Assembly: GCA_965219035.1 (NCBI GenBank)
Contig: CBDCMR010000004.1
Location: forward strand, 1,860,001-1,924,000
Direction: 5' to 3'
Source of the DNA: CBDCKN01 sp965219035
GTDB lineage: Bacteria; Gemmatimonadota; Gemmatimonadetes; Longimicrobiales; Gaopeijiaceae
DNA length: 64,000 nucleotides
In this document: one piece after another, positions 17,353 to 26,730 of the stretch
Layout of the letters: each line of letters starts with the position of its first letter
Position numbering within the stretch: position 1 is the stretch's first letter
The notes under the pieces: model-generated
Told to the model about the DNA's origin: nothing
The model's input: only the letters and a program-made list of their open reading frames with translations
The model's database searches: none
Translations under genes and position numbers: made by a program

Positions 17353-18219
17353 TTGAGCGAGAAGGAACGAGACAAGGTCTTCGACACGCTGTGTTCGGAG
17401 CGATTCGTGGACCGGTCCCCGGCCGAGGTTGTGGCGACCCTGCTCGACGAAGACGTCTACCTGTGCAGCGAACGTACGATGTATCGCGTTCTGGCCTCCC
17501 AAGTGCCAGTTCGAGAGCGCCGAGCGCAGCGGAGTCATCCCGAATACCAGAAACCCGAGTTGATGGCGACGGGCCCGGGCCAGGTCTGGTCCTGGGATAT
17601 CACACGGCTGCTGGGGCCGAGGAAGTGGAGCTACTTCTACCTCTACGTCATCATGAACATCTTCAGCCGCTACATCGTGGGATGGATGGTGGCGGATCGG
17701 GAGAGCTCGGCCTTGGCCGGGCGCCTGATCCAGCAGAGTTGCCTGAAGCATGGCGTCCAGCCCCAGGTCCTGACCTTGCACTCGGATCGAGGAGCTCCGA
17801 TGACGAGCCAATGCACGGCTCAGCTCCTCGCCGATCTCGGGGTGACCCGCTCGCTGAGCCGACCTCAGGTGTCGGATGACAATCCGTTCTCCGAGGCCCA
17901 GTTCAAGACCTTGAAGTACCATCCCTCGTTTCCTGGACGGTTCGAGGATCAGGGCCAGGCCAAAATGTTCTGTCGCTCGTTCTTCCGCTGGTACAATGCC
18001 GAGCACCGCCATGGCGGCATCTCGATGCTGACCCCCGAACAGGTCCACTTCGGTCACGCCGATCAGGTCATCGCCGGCAGGGAGGCCGTGCTACGCGAGG
18101 CCTGGGCCGCTCATCCCGACCGCTTCGTCTCCGGTGAGCCGAAGCCCAAACCGCTCCCGGAGGCCGTCTGGATCAATCCTCCAACCCCCTCCCTCACGAC
18201 ACAGGAGATTGCTCTCTAA
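17353..18219 (+). pseudogene. IS3-family transposase OrfB, 5'-truncated copy 1
   Basis: The frame holds the end of the HTH_21 region (SEKERDKVFDTLCSERFVDR, SPAEVVATLLDED, LCSERTMYRVL) and a full rve core: D (SWDITRLLG), D (HSDRGAPMTS), E (SEAQFKTLKYH). OrfA and the first part of OrfB are missing, and the only start is a weak TTG. Bases 17421-18245 equal 41808-42632 except one (AAC for GAC, N for D, in the YVIMNIFSRY motif). The right IS end reaches about 18260 (GTTGACAGGCTCCGG). The DDE residues are intact, but expression and mobility are doubtful. Confidence 0.8.
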
Positions 18220-18260
18220 TTAATTCCCAAGAGTGTCTCACTGGCGTTGACAGGCTCCGG
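17421..18260 (+). mobile_element. Truncated IS3 element, copy 1 (empty-site reference)
   Basis: An 825-bp block is duplicated at 41808-42632. Here the right end is uninterrupted (CTCACTGGC directly followed by GTTGACAGGCTCCGG). It shows what copy 2 looked like before the IS481 insertion. Confidence 0.8.
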
Positions 18261-18291
18261 TGAGCTATGCCCCCTCGTTTGTCACGTCGTC

Positions 18292-18316
18292 CGAAAAAGT
18301 GTCCCTAACTTTTTCG
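18292..18316 (+). other. Perfect 9-bp hairpin
   Basis: CGAAAAAGT, a 7-base loop, then ACTTTTTCG. The T-rich right arm resembles a terminator, but no gene clearly ends just before it apart from the IS3 OrfB about 70 bp upstream. Otherwise 18261-18442 holds nothing recognised. Confidence 0.4.
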
Positions 18317-18513
18317 CGGATCGAGCTGTGGAGCGAAAAGCCACCGTGGTGGAAGGGGCGCAGAGACGACGAGTAACGCAGGGACGTGAGTAACGTTCCG
18401 ATCCAGCCGATGGAGCAGGTGCTGGCAGCGGTCTAACACAACTTGAAAGCACGCCCCCTGTGGGTACCGTGGAGTTGCGAAACAACCATGGACCGAAGCA
18501 AAGGGCGGCTCTC

Positions 18514-19500
18514 ATGAAGCGGAACACGCAGCGTGGTCGAGACGGGGGACGAATCGATCCGGGAGTTCTTCAACGCGATGGCTGGGTCGGTGCACGTGGT
18601 GTTCGAGGAGGGAACCCAGGCGCAGTGGCTCTACGACCTACTGAGTCCTCGGGTGGACCGGGTGATCGTGTGCGACCGCAGAGGCGAGAAGCGATCGGGT
18701 AACAAGGGGGACCAAGTCGATGCCGACGAGTTGTCGGAGCAGTTGCGGTGTGGCGGTCTGCGAGCGGTATACCACGGCGCAGGCGGCCGAGCCGACCTCA
18801 AGGAGCTGACTCGAGCCTATCGCAACCTCGTCGAGGACGGCACGCGTGTGATGCTGCGGCTCAAGGCACTCTTCCGTGCGCGGGCCATCCGAACCACGGG
18901 CGGCGGTGTCTACCAGCCGAAGGGGCGCGCCGCCTGGGTCGCACAGCTACCCGAGCACGGTGCTCGGCTACGTGCCGAGACCCTGTACGCTCAGCTTGAT
19001 GTGTTTCGGACTCAGCGAAAGAAGACCAAGGCGGCCATGGTCGCCGAAGCGAAGCGCGATCCAGCCTTGGGGTGCTCGAGACGATCCCCTACTTCGGGCC
19101 CGTGCGTATCGCGCTGTTGCTGGCAACCATTGGTACGCCATGGCGCTTCCGCACGAAGCGCAACCTGTGGGCCTATGCCGGACTCGCTGTGGTCACGCGC
19201 TCGAGCGCCGACTACGAGTTGTTCGACGGGCGTCCTCGCCGGCGGCGCCGCCCTCCGCTCACGCGAGGGTTGAACCGTAATCACAATCGCGTACTCAAGA
19301 ATGTCTTTAAGGGCGCCGCCAACGTAGCCATCGGACGTCGGGGCCCTCTACAAGATTTCTATCACCGAATGATCGAGCGCGGGATGCGCGAGGAGCTCGC
19401 CCGTGTGACGCTGGCGCGCAAGCTCGCCGCGCTCACCCTTCGTCTACTCAAAACCGGAGAAGTCTTTGATCCGACCCAGCTGAGTCGACCCCAAATATAG
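18514..19500 (+). pseudogene. IS110-family transposase, N-terminal deletion and frameshift
   Basis: It starts MKRNTQ like copy 1, but about 80-90 bp covering the first catalytic Asp region (ALDVHQATT in copy 1) are lost. The frame resumes at VHVVFEEGTQAQWLYDLLSP. A one-base deletion near 19068-19072 (AEAKRDPALG / VLETIPYFGPVR) shifts the C-terminal half. That half keeps the Transposase_20 region (FRTKRNLWAYAGL, TRSSADYELFDG with the candidate catalytic serine) and ends LLKTGEVFDPTQLSRPQI. Together the two copies describe the full ancestral protein, but neither is active. Confidence 0.8.
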
Positions 19501-19732
19501 AGGGGGTTCGTCGTCCCGGAGCGTAGGGTGCAGCGCATGACCCTCGATCCCTTGCAACGTCGAATCCCCGGACGACGGTGCGGGAGGCAGTCTCAACGCG
19601 AGACGTACGCCCGGCTCGCAGTCATGCCGAGGCACGAGTCTAACTCCAGGCCCTTCCGCAGAACCCGAAGAAGTGTCAGGCCGGCCCGAGGCTGAGTCTC
19701 AGATAGAACCATGGTTCGCGTCGTACGACCCA
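19501..19732 (+). other. Conserved non-coding IS110 tail, copy 2
   Basis: Counterpart of 6113-6337. Shared blocks include GCAGTCTC, CCGCAGAACCCGAA, GTCAGGCCGGCC and CTCAGATAGAACCATGG at matching spacing. Candidate bridge-RNA-encoding end. From 19733 to 19856 nothing else is recognised. Confidence 0.4.
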
Positions 19733-19906
19733 GGTCCACTCAATCAAGTCCGGACGGATCGATCATCCAAGCGAGGATCATCATGGCCGACACGAAGACT
19801 GACTCATCCAGCACAGGGCTCTCTGACGATCCGGCTAATCCAACCAAGGGGCTGAGTGAACCGCCCCGGGTTTGCCGGAGACTCCATCAGTTGAGAGGAT
19901 GGGGTC

Positions 19907-20227
19907 ATGAAGAGAGTAACGAAGTACTCCCCCGAGACACGGGAGAGGGCAGTCCGGCTGGTGTTCACGCAGGAGTCGGACCACGCGTCACAGTGGGCGG
20001 CGATCTGCTTGATCGCAGAGAAGGTCGGGTGCACGGCGGAGACCCTGCGGAAGTGGGTACGGCGTGCAGAGCGTGATTCAGGGAGACGGTCAGGGCTGAC
20101 GACGGACGAGCGTCAACGGCTCAAAGATCAGGAGCGGGAGATCCGCGAGCTGAAGCGAGCGAATGAGATTCTACGCAAGGCGTCCGCGTATTTCGCGCAG
20201 GCGGAACTCGACCGCCGACCCCGCTGA
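19907..20227 (+). CDS. IS3-family transposase OrfA
   Basis: 106 aa. The HTH domain (KYSPETRERAVRLVF, IAEKVGCTAETLRKWVRRAE) is followed by a heptad-like basic/acidic stretch (LKDQEREIRELKRANEIL) and ends FAQAELDRRPR. It starts with an ATG near GAGAGGATGGGGTC. Its TGA stop overlaps the ATG of OrfB, which fits translational coupling or frameshift fusion. Confidence 0.88.
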   Translation: MKRVTKYSPETRERAVRLVFTQESDHASQWAAICLIAEKVGCTAETLRKWVRRAERDSGRRSGLTTDERQRLKDQEREIRELKRANEILRKASAYFAQAELDRRPR

Positions 20228-21159
20228 TGGTGGCGTTCATCGACGATAACCGGTCCGAGTACGGAGTCGAGCCGATCTGCCATGTGCTGCCGATCGCTCC
20301 GTCAACATACTACACGTACAAGGCGCTCGAGGCCGAGCCGACGAGGCGCTCGGCACGGGCTCAGCGGGATGAGGGCTTGAAGGCTGAGATACGGCGGGTG
20401 TGGATGCAGAACTTCCAGGTCTACGGGGCCAAGAAGGTCTGGAAGCAGCTCAACCGAGAGGGCACTCGGGTGGCCCGATGCACGGTAGCTCGCCTGATGC
20501 GCGAGATGGGCCTGCGCGGAGCAGTGAGGGGTCGAACCTTCAAAGTCACGACCTACGCCGTCGAGGGTATGGAGCGGCCCCTGGACCTGGTGGATCGTGA
20601 CTTCTCGGCGTCTCGTCCCAACGAGCTGTGGGTGTCGGATCTGACCTACGTCCGGACAGGACACACATTCGTCTACGTGGCGCTCGTCATGGATGCATTC
20701 GCGCGCCGCATCGTGGGTTGGCAGATCTCGAACTCCCTGAGGAGTGACCTGGCACTCGACGCGCTCGAGCAGGCCATCACGGAGCGTTGGGGTGAAGACG
20801 GCGAGCGCCTCGTGCATCACTCCGACCGCGGCGGGCAATATCTGTCTATTCGCTACACCGAGCGCTTGGCGCTGGCCGGCATCGAACCATCTGTCGGCAG
20901 TCGCGGCGACTCCTACGACAATGCCCTGGCCGAGACCATCATCGGGCTCTACAAGACCGAGCTCATCTACCCCCGGGGACCGTGGTCCAAGATCGAAGAC
21001 GTCGAGCTCGCCACCCTCGAGTGGGTATGATGGTTCAACAACCACCGCCTCTTCGAGCCCCTCGGCCACGTCCCCCCAGCCGAGTACTAAGAGCAGTATC
21101 GTTCACGCCAGACAGCTCAACCTGAGCCCCTGGCACTCAAGTCAAACAGTCTCCGATGA
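20227..21159 (+). pseudogene. IS3-family transposase OrfB with two in-frame stops
   Basis: The frame from 20227 to a TGA at 21157-21159 would give 310 residues. It includes HTH_21 (YGVEPICHVLPIAPSTYY), D (WVSDLTYVRTG), D (HHSDRGGQY) and E (ALAETIIGLYKTEL). It is interrupted by TGA at 21028 (after LATLEWV) and TAA at 21088 (after VPPAEY), while the frame and family-typical text (WFNNHRLFEPLGH, then LKSNSLR) continue. The first stop removes about 43 C-terminal residues after the catalytic Glu, so activity is unlikely. Confidence 0.85.
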
Positions 21160-21174
21160 TCCCGGGACGATTCA

Positions 21175-21911
21175 GTGCGTCGATTGAACACGGCGTCGTA
21201 CAAATACGTCCCGGCGACGGGTACAGCGGTGGCGCCGAAAACCGCGACATTGGTGAAATACCAGTCCTCGACGTTGTCGCTAATCAACTCAAACAACGCG
21301 ACCGTCACGCCGCTGAACACCATCCCGCCTAGCGCCACGAGGCTAGCTAGAACGACCAACTCACCGTTGTAGCGAATGAAGCGGAGCCGCGAATCCGCAT
21401 CGCGCCACGTGTCTCCCATGAACACCAGCCCGAGGAAGGCCCAGAAGACGAACGGGAGGTGGATCAGGGCCATGACTACTGAATCGGTGTAGTCTGGGAG
21501 CAGGCTGACATAAACGACCGCTGCAAGGGACAGGCTCAAGCCGGCGATCAGCAGCCTTCGATCGGGACGTCCGATCCAGAAATACGCGACAAGCGCCATG
21601 ATGACCCACGACGGTGCGAGACGAGGGTAGTACCAGTCCTCCCCGAGCCAGACAGCTGGGAGCCAGACGAACGCACCAACGGCTAGACCGATCGCGATCG
21701 CGCTCCACAGCCGACGACGCCACTCGGCTCCACGTCCCGGCTCGCGGTACTCGAGCCGAGCCCGCCAAACGCGTAACGCTACTGAGTCGTGAGCGGCCCG
21801 GGAGGCCTCGTCGAGCGAGTCGCGAAACGCCTCCGGATCCTGCCGATATAGCGCTTCTAGCCCTTGGGAGTCGTCGAGAAGCTCGAGGATGCGGCCAGTG
21901 GTTGATTTCAT
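21175..21911 (-). pseudogene. Multi-pass membrane protein (DUF4153-like?), 3' end cut by IS3
   Basis: It starts MKSTTGRILELLDDSQGLEA. A soluble helical N-terminus of about 65 residues (EAFRDSLDEASRAAHDSVAL, RVWRARLEYREPG) is followed by at least six hydrophobic spans. The IS3 right end begins exactly after AVFNRRT at 21174, so the C-terminus is lost and the frame runs into IS sequence. The N-terminal pattern plus spans recalls DUF4153 membrane proteins of about 500-600 aa, which is uncertain. The rest of the gene is not found beyond the left IS end, so a larger deletion accompanied the insertion. Confidence 0.5.
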
Positions 21912-21974
21912 TGCTCTGGAGAGTCGGCTTCGTCGATCGGGCACTTCCGTCACGGTGCAAAGAACGGGCCAGTT

Positions 21975-22478
21975 GCGGTCCTGCCGTGCGGATAGATGCT
22001 CATTCTCGGCGAGCTTGCGAAAGGGTTGGAACTGCACGGTGTCGCGCCAGGAGGTGTACCCTGCAGGTACAAAGCGCCAACCAGACCCGGCAGGTCAGGT
22101 GGCCATGCGCCGCCCCCACACGTGAAGTAGTGACTGCCGTCATAGTAAACCGCATAGATCTTGTTCGGACTGTCGAAGTCTATCTGTGCGAGATCCTTCT
22201 CGATCGTATCGCGCACGAAACGACCGTAGTTCGCCATCACGGCATCAGTCCTAGTCAAACGGACGAACGTGATGTCGAGCTCACCCTCGAAGGTGTCCAT
22301 TCGGAGGTTGCGGCCGTTCGTCTGCCCCGCCAGCCAGTTTTGGAAGGATCATGAAGCTCGACTCATGAGCCGGTGCCGCGATCGTCGGCGTCGGAGACAT
22401 GCTGATCACGGTGATGTCCTCGGAGAAACCAGCAAGCGCTGCGGTGAGTACAACGATGGAGAAACGATTTCTTATCAT
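21975..22478 (-). pseudogene. Secreted protein remnant (metalloprotease-like?), frameshifted
   Basis: The first frame gives a signal-peptide-like start (MIRNRFSIVVLTAALAGF) and continues to about 22305. A one-base shift then leads into GRNLRMDTFEGELDITFVRL, ANYGRFVRDTIEKDLAQIDF, DSPNKIYAVYYDG and CGGGAWPPDLPGLVGALYL, ending near CSSNPFASS. The expected continuation, often a metalloprotease HExxH region in such secreted proteins, is missing. It is a broken gene; the family assignment is tentative. Confidence 0.5.
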
Positions 22479-22689
22479 CTTGAGACTGGCGACTTAGTAA
22501 GGATTGGACGCAAAGTATAGAGTATGGAGACGTGGATAAGGAAGGCTCTAGGCCTCGCTTGAAGCGGCGACCGCGCTTCACACCTTAGCAAGCCTTTACT
22601 GCCGGCGCGGTAGGCACCTGGCGCACCTCGTTTGCGGTCGGCAGATTGATCGCGCCGCTGCCCATCTGTCGTGAGGGAGGTGCCTAGCA

Positions 22690-24996
22690 ATGTCCCCTTG
22701 TCCCCGCAGGACCACGCTGACCGCGTTCGTGCTGTCGTGCTGCGCTATTCTCCTCGCGTGCGGCGGCGGACCACCGCCGATCGTTCCTTCCGCCGAGCTG
22801 CCTGCAGAGCTGGATGCACGGATCCGTGCGATCTATGAGACGAACGAGATGGAGGCCAAACGTCCATCGGCGCGTTGGCTTCCGGATGGATCCGGCCTTC
22901 TGGTGCTCGAGCCTACCTCCGACGGGGCGCAGGAGCTCGTGCGCTATGATGCCGCCAGCGGCACACGCCAGGTGATCGGGTCCTCGTCGCAGCTAGTCCC
23001 ATCCGGCGCATCCGGGCCCCTCGTCATCGAAGATTTCGGGCTCTCGCCTAATGGGCGGCGCCTACTTCTCCAAGTGAACACGCGCGAGCTGCCGGATGGC
23101 GGCCCGGTCCGCGATTGTTGGTTGCTCGATCTGGAGTCCACAGAGTTGCGGATGGTCTTGTCCGGAGTCGCGTCCTGCCGGGTGGGGGATGCGTTTTCTC
23201 CCGATGGCCAGCGTGTCGTCTACATCCATGGGCACAATCTTTACGTCCATGACGTGTCGAGTGGCCGGAATATCAGACTCACGCACGACGGGATGCCCGG
23301 ATCGTTGGGCAATGGCGTCAGCGACTGGGGGCCTGGAGGCGGTGTGCGCTGGAGCCCTGACAGCGAGCGGATCGCCTACATTCAGGTGGACTCGCGCGAG
23401 GTCGGGGTGTTCCCGCGCATCAACTATACGGAGAACCTGTATCCGGTTGCAGAGTATTTGCGCTTTCCGAAGGTGGGAACTCCGATCGCGAAACTGCGCC
23501 TGGGTGTGGTGAGCGCCGACGGCGGCCCGACCCGTTGGATGGCTCTTCCAGGCCAGCCAGGAACGTTCTACCTCAGAGGCCTCGATTGGGCGGGGAGCTC
23601 GGAGGAGCTCGTCGTGGAGCAGCTATCCCGAGCGCGCGATCGGCGCAATGTGCTGTTCGCCAACGTTCGAACCGGCAGGGTCAGTAGTGCCTACCAAGAA
23701 GCCGACTCGGCTTGGGTGGACAGCAGCGACCAGACGAACGGCGGCATCGACTGGTTGGGCGACGGGCAGGCGTTCGTGCTGGTGAGCGAGAAGGATGGCT
23801 GGCGGCATGCGTATCTCATCTCGCGCGACGGCAGGAAGGAGACGCTGCTTATTCGCGATGCGCACGATATCGTGACGCGCGGGAAGGGAAAGATCGACGA
23901 GGAGGGTGGCTGGCTCTATTACCATGCGTCACCCGACGACGGCACCCGGAAGTATCTCTATCGCGTGCGCCTGGATGCGACTGGAGACGCCGAGCGGGTG
24001 ACGCCGGTAGGGCAGCCCGGAACGCACAGCTACGATTTCTCACCCGACGCCCATTTTGCCATCCATACATACTCGACCTTCGACACGCCGCCCGTGTTCG
24101 AGCTGATCGAGCTGCCGTCGCACCGCACCGTGCGCGTGCTGGAGGACAACGCCGCGCTTCGTGAGAAGTTGAAAGCGTGGATCACGCGCCCGACCGAGTT
24201 CTTCACGCTGGACATCGGGAACGGTGTCGTGATGGACGCGCTGATGATCAAGCCCCGGGACTTCGATGCGGGCAAGAAATACCCCGTGGTCATCTTCGTC
24301 TACGGAGAGCCTGCGGGGCAGAGAGTCCTGGATGAATGGCTCAGCACGGCCACAGGCTCTACCCAGGACCACAGCCTCTACCACCATGCCCTCGCCGACG
24401 AAGGGTATCTCGTGGTCTCGATGGACAATCGGGGAACGCCTGTGCCCAAAGGTGCGGCATGGCGCCGGTCGGTCTTCGGAAGCTTGGGTCCGCTGTCGAC
24501 GGAAGAGCAGGCGGACGGCCTCAGCGAGCTGGGCCGCACGCACTCTTACGTCGATTTATCACGCGTGGGGATCTGGGGGTGGAGCGGCGGCGGCACGAAC
24601 ACCTTGAACGCGCTCTTCAGAAAGCCGGATCAGTATCACGTCGGCATCGCCGTCGTGCCGAAGCCACAAGCAGATCTGTACAACGCGTGGTACCAGGAGA
24701 TCTTCATGCGGACGCCCGAGGAGAATCCCGAGGGGTACCGCATCGCCGCTCCGCTCTACTATGCCGAAGGGTTGAGGGGGCGCCTCCTCATCGTCCACGG
24801 CTCGGGCGAGACCAACACCCATCTTCAGATCGTCGAGCATCTGGTGAATCGGCTCATCGAGCTAGGCAAGCCGTTCGACTACATGCTGTACCCCAACCGC
24901 AATCATGGGATGAGGGAAGGAGAAGAGACCCGGCCGCATCTCTACCGGCTCATGTCACGCTACTGGCTCGAGCATCTCCCGCCCGGGGGGCGGTGA
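22690..24996 (+). CDS. S9 family dipeptidyl-peptidase IV-like lipoprotein
   Basis: 768 aa. A signal peptide with lipobox (AILLAC, Cys about 24) suggests a lipid-anchored envelope peptidase. Residues about 60-490 form a DPPIV_N beta-propeller; residues about 520-765 form the Peptidase_S9 hydrolase. The nucleophile is Ser632 in GWSGGG and the histidine is His739 in NRNHGMREGE. Where DPP-IV enzymes have Asp in HGTADDNVH, this protein has HGSGETNTH, so Glu707 takes the acid position. Length and spacing match DPP-IV. The family releases N-terminal Xaa-Pro dipeptides. The ATG follows GAGGGAGGTG. No operon partner is visible. Confidence 0.88.
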   Translation: MSPCPRRTTLTAFVLSCCAILLACGGGPPPIVPSAELPAELDARIRAIYETNEMEAKRPSARWLPDGSGLLVLEPTSDGAQELVRYDAASGTRQVIGSSSQLVPSGASGPLVIEDFGLSPNGRRLLLQVNTRELPDGGPVRDCWLLDLESTELRMVLSGVASCRVGDAFSPDGQRVVYIHGHNLYVHDVSSGRNIRLTHDGMPGSLGNGVSDWGPGGGVRWSPDSERIAYIQVDSREVGVFPRINYTENLYPVAEYLRFPKVGTPIAKLRLGVVSADGGPTRWMALPGQPGTFYLRGLDWAGSSEELVVEQLSRARDRRNVLFANVRTGRVSSAYQEADSAWVDSSDQTNGGIDWLGDGQAFVLVSEKDGWRHAYLISRDGRKETLLIRDAHDIVTRGKGKIDEEGGWLYYHASPDDGTRKYLYRVRLDATGDAERVTPVGQPGTHSYDFSPDAHFAIHTYSTFDTPPVFELIELPSHRTVRVLEDNAALREKLKAWITRPTEFFTLDIGNGVVMDALMIKPRDFDAGKKYPVVIFVYGEPAGQRVLDEWLSTATGSTQDHSLYHHALADEGYLVVSMDNRGTPVPKGAAWRRSVFGSLGPLSTEEQADGLSELGRTHSYVDLSRVGIWGWSGGGTNTLNALFRKPDQYHVGIAVVPKPQADLYNAWYQEIFMRTPEENPEGYRIAAPLYYAEGLRGRLLIVHGSGETNTHLQIVEHLVNRLIELGKPFDYMLYPNRNHGMREGEETRPHLYRLMSRYWLEHLPPGGR

Positions 24997-25134
24997 CCTC
25001 GATGATACGCACCTTCCATCTGCTCCTTTGAAAGGATACAAGCGCCACGGTCGCGCCTGGACGCTTCTGAGAGAAACTCCCCCGGCTCCTGCAGGAGAAC
25101 GCCACCAGAAAGACAGCATCCACGTGTGCGTGGA

Positions 25135-25169
25135 TTGACAGTAAAGATTGTACGTATAATTATAATTGT
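25135..25169 (+). promoter_or_regulatory. Candidate promoter; leaderless start of the ArsR-type gene
   Basis: TTGACA at 25135-25140 and overlapping TATAAT boxes at 25155-25160 and 25161-25166 lie directly before the ATG at 25170. Spacing is 14 or 20 bp, not the ideal 17. No Shine-Dalgarno sequence precedes the ATG, so a leaderless mRNA is likely. The AT-rich block could also serve as the operator. Confidence 0.45.
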
Positions 25170-25823
25170 ATGGCAATCCCAATGCAGATCGCCGATATCG
25201 AGGCCGTGGAGCACCCGCGGGCCGCGGAGCTTCTTCTGCACCCGCTGCGTCAGACGATCCTGCGCGAGGCCAGCGAACCAGCGTCTGCCGCCGAGATCGC
25301 CCGGCGGGTCGGTCTTCCAGCACAGAAGGTGAACTATCACGTTCGTGCGCTCGTGGACGCGGGGCTGCTCGTTCCGGCGGGTGAGCGACTCAAGCGCAAT
25401 CTCGTGGAGAAGCGGTACCGCGCGACGGCCCGAGCGTACGTTCTGTCGCCCGAGGTCCTCGGCGAGATGAACCCCGAGCGGCTGAGCCTCTCCGACGAGG
25501 CCAGCGCAGCCCACCTCATCCGGCTCGCCTCGAGCCTTCAATCCGAGCTCGCTCGGGCGATTCGTGAGGGTCGGGGTGGGGGCGGAGAGGTGCCGACCCT
25601 TTCGCTTGACGCCGAGCTGCGATTCGAGTCGGCCGCTCAGCGTGCCGAGTTCGCGACGGCACTTCGGGACGCGGTTGCCGACCTGGTCGGGCGATTCACG
25701 GCCCCGGCCGTCTATAATGACGGCGGACCGGCCGACGGCCGGCCGTATCGGCTGGTGCTGGGCTGTTACCCGATCGGTGAGGTGGCGCCCGCGAGCCCGG
25801 ACCCCCGGACGAAGCTGATTTGA
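25170..25823 (+). CDS. ArsR/HTH_20-type transcriptional regulator
   Basis: 217 aa. The winged helix spans about residues 18-85 (LLHPLRQTILREASEPASAA, EIARRVGLPAQKVNYHVRAL, VDAGLLVP). The C-terminal half is helical, then strands. It has no conserved metal-binding cysteines, so metal sensing is unlikely. It is followed after 25 bp by an SRPBCC-domain gene, a pairing often seen for ArsR-type repressors with Activator-of-Hsp90-like proteins. It probably represses its own operon through the AT-rich promoter. Confidence 0.8.
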   Translation: MAIPMQIADIEAVEHPRAAELLLHPLRQTILREASEPASAAEIARRVGLPAQKVNYHVRALVDAGLLVPAGERLKRNLVEKRYRATARAYVLSPEVLGEMNPERLSLSDEASAAHLIRLASSLQSELARAIREGRGGGGEVPTLSLDAELRFESAAQRAEFATALRDAVADLVGRFTAPAVYNDGGPADGRPYRLVLGCYPIGEVAPASPDPRTKLI

Positions 25824-25848
25824 GCTGGCAATGACTGGAGGACATACG

Positions 25849-26666
25849 ATGACCAACGAATCCGAAGCACGTCACACGGGCCGCGAGATCCGCGATGAGA
25901 TCCTGATCGAGGCGCCGCCCGAGGTGGTCTACCAGGCCTGGGCCGATCCCGAGATGGTGCCGGCCTGGTTCGTCAGCCGGGCCGAGGGCCGCATGGAGGA
26001 GGGCGAGACCGTGTACTGGTCCTGGGCCGCAGAGGGTGAAGGTATGACCCACCGCGTCGTGAAGGCTGACCCGCCCCGGCGCATCGTGCTGGAGCTGGGC
26101 GTGCCACAGGGTGTCACGCTCCTCGAGCTCACCATCGAGCAGCAGGGCGGGCACAGCCTACTGCGCCTCGTGCAGTCCGGGTTCGGCGACGGCCCGGCGT
26201 GGGACGATCAGTACGACGGCATGCTTTCGGGGTGGATGGTCGCGCTCGCGATCCTGAAGCACTTCGCCGAGCGCTATTTCGAGCGTAAACGCACCGAGAT
26301 CATGGTGCTGAACGACGCCGAGTTCGACCGCGAGGGGCTCCTCGAGCTGCAGCGGACGGAGGAGGGGCTGTCACGGTGGCTTACGCGTTCGGGCACCGTG
26401 GGCGAGAACGTCGGCGATCCGGTTCAGCTCGTGTTCGCCGACGGCCGGACCCTGTCCGGAACGATCCTTCGGAAGACGCCCCACGAGACTCTGTGGAGTT
26501 GGGACGAGATCGAGGGCGTTCTCGAGATCAAGGCGTTCCGCGGGCCGGCCTGGGGAAGCAAGGTCGGCGTCCGAGTGATGTCGTGGCTAGATGATCTCTC
26601 TGAACTCGCCGACTTGAAGGACTTTCTGGGAGTGCGGTGGGCAAGCTGGCCACGCTGTTGGGTTAG
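25849..26666 (+). CDS. SRPBCC (AHSA1/START-like) protein with a late frameshift
   Basis: The ATG at 25849 follows GGAGG by about 8 bases; an in-frame ATG at 25831 has no such site. Residues about 12-145 form an AHSA1-type domain (EILIEAPPEVVYQAWADPEM, WFVSRAEGRMEEG). A second, shorter helix-grip half follows (LSRWLTRSGTVGEN, LWSWDEIEGVLEIKAF). The reading frame as given runs on past 26640 into sequence antisense to the next gene. A one-base deletion near 26628-26632 would restore LKDFLG-SAVGKLATLLG and a TAG at 26664-26666, the natural end. SRPBCC proteins bind hydrophobic ligands; ligand unknown. Probably co-transcribed with the regulator upstream. Confidence 0.75.
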
Positions 26667-26730
26667 TGTCAGGACACTAGCTCTCCGCGCTCACCTCCCC
26701 GCAGTTGCCGCTACAACGCGCCAAGAGTCC

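Larger units (their letters stand above)
18443..19732 (+). mobile_element. IS110-family element, decayed copy 2
   Basis: Second copy of the element at 5114-6337, clearly diverged from it. It starts TTGAAAGCACGCCCC and its similarity ends near TACGACCCA. The transposase is broken in different places from copy 1, so the two decayed independently. Confidence 0.65.
19857..21174 (+). mobile_element. IS3-family element (IS51-like subgroup), ends preserved
   Basis: 1318 bp. The left end is TGAACCGCCCCGGG then CGGAGACT; the right end, read inward, is TGAATCGTCCCGGG then CGGAGACT (21 of 27 positions equal). No clear target duplication remains (GAG left, GTG right). The element truncates the membrane-protein gene on its right. 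Confidence 0.85.

Noticed and set aside
19060..19080. Programmed frameshift in the IS110 transposase copy 2
   Set aside because: IS110 transposases are single-frame; no slippery heptamer is present and the copy has other deletions, so this is decay.
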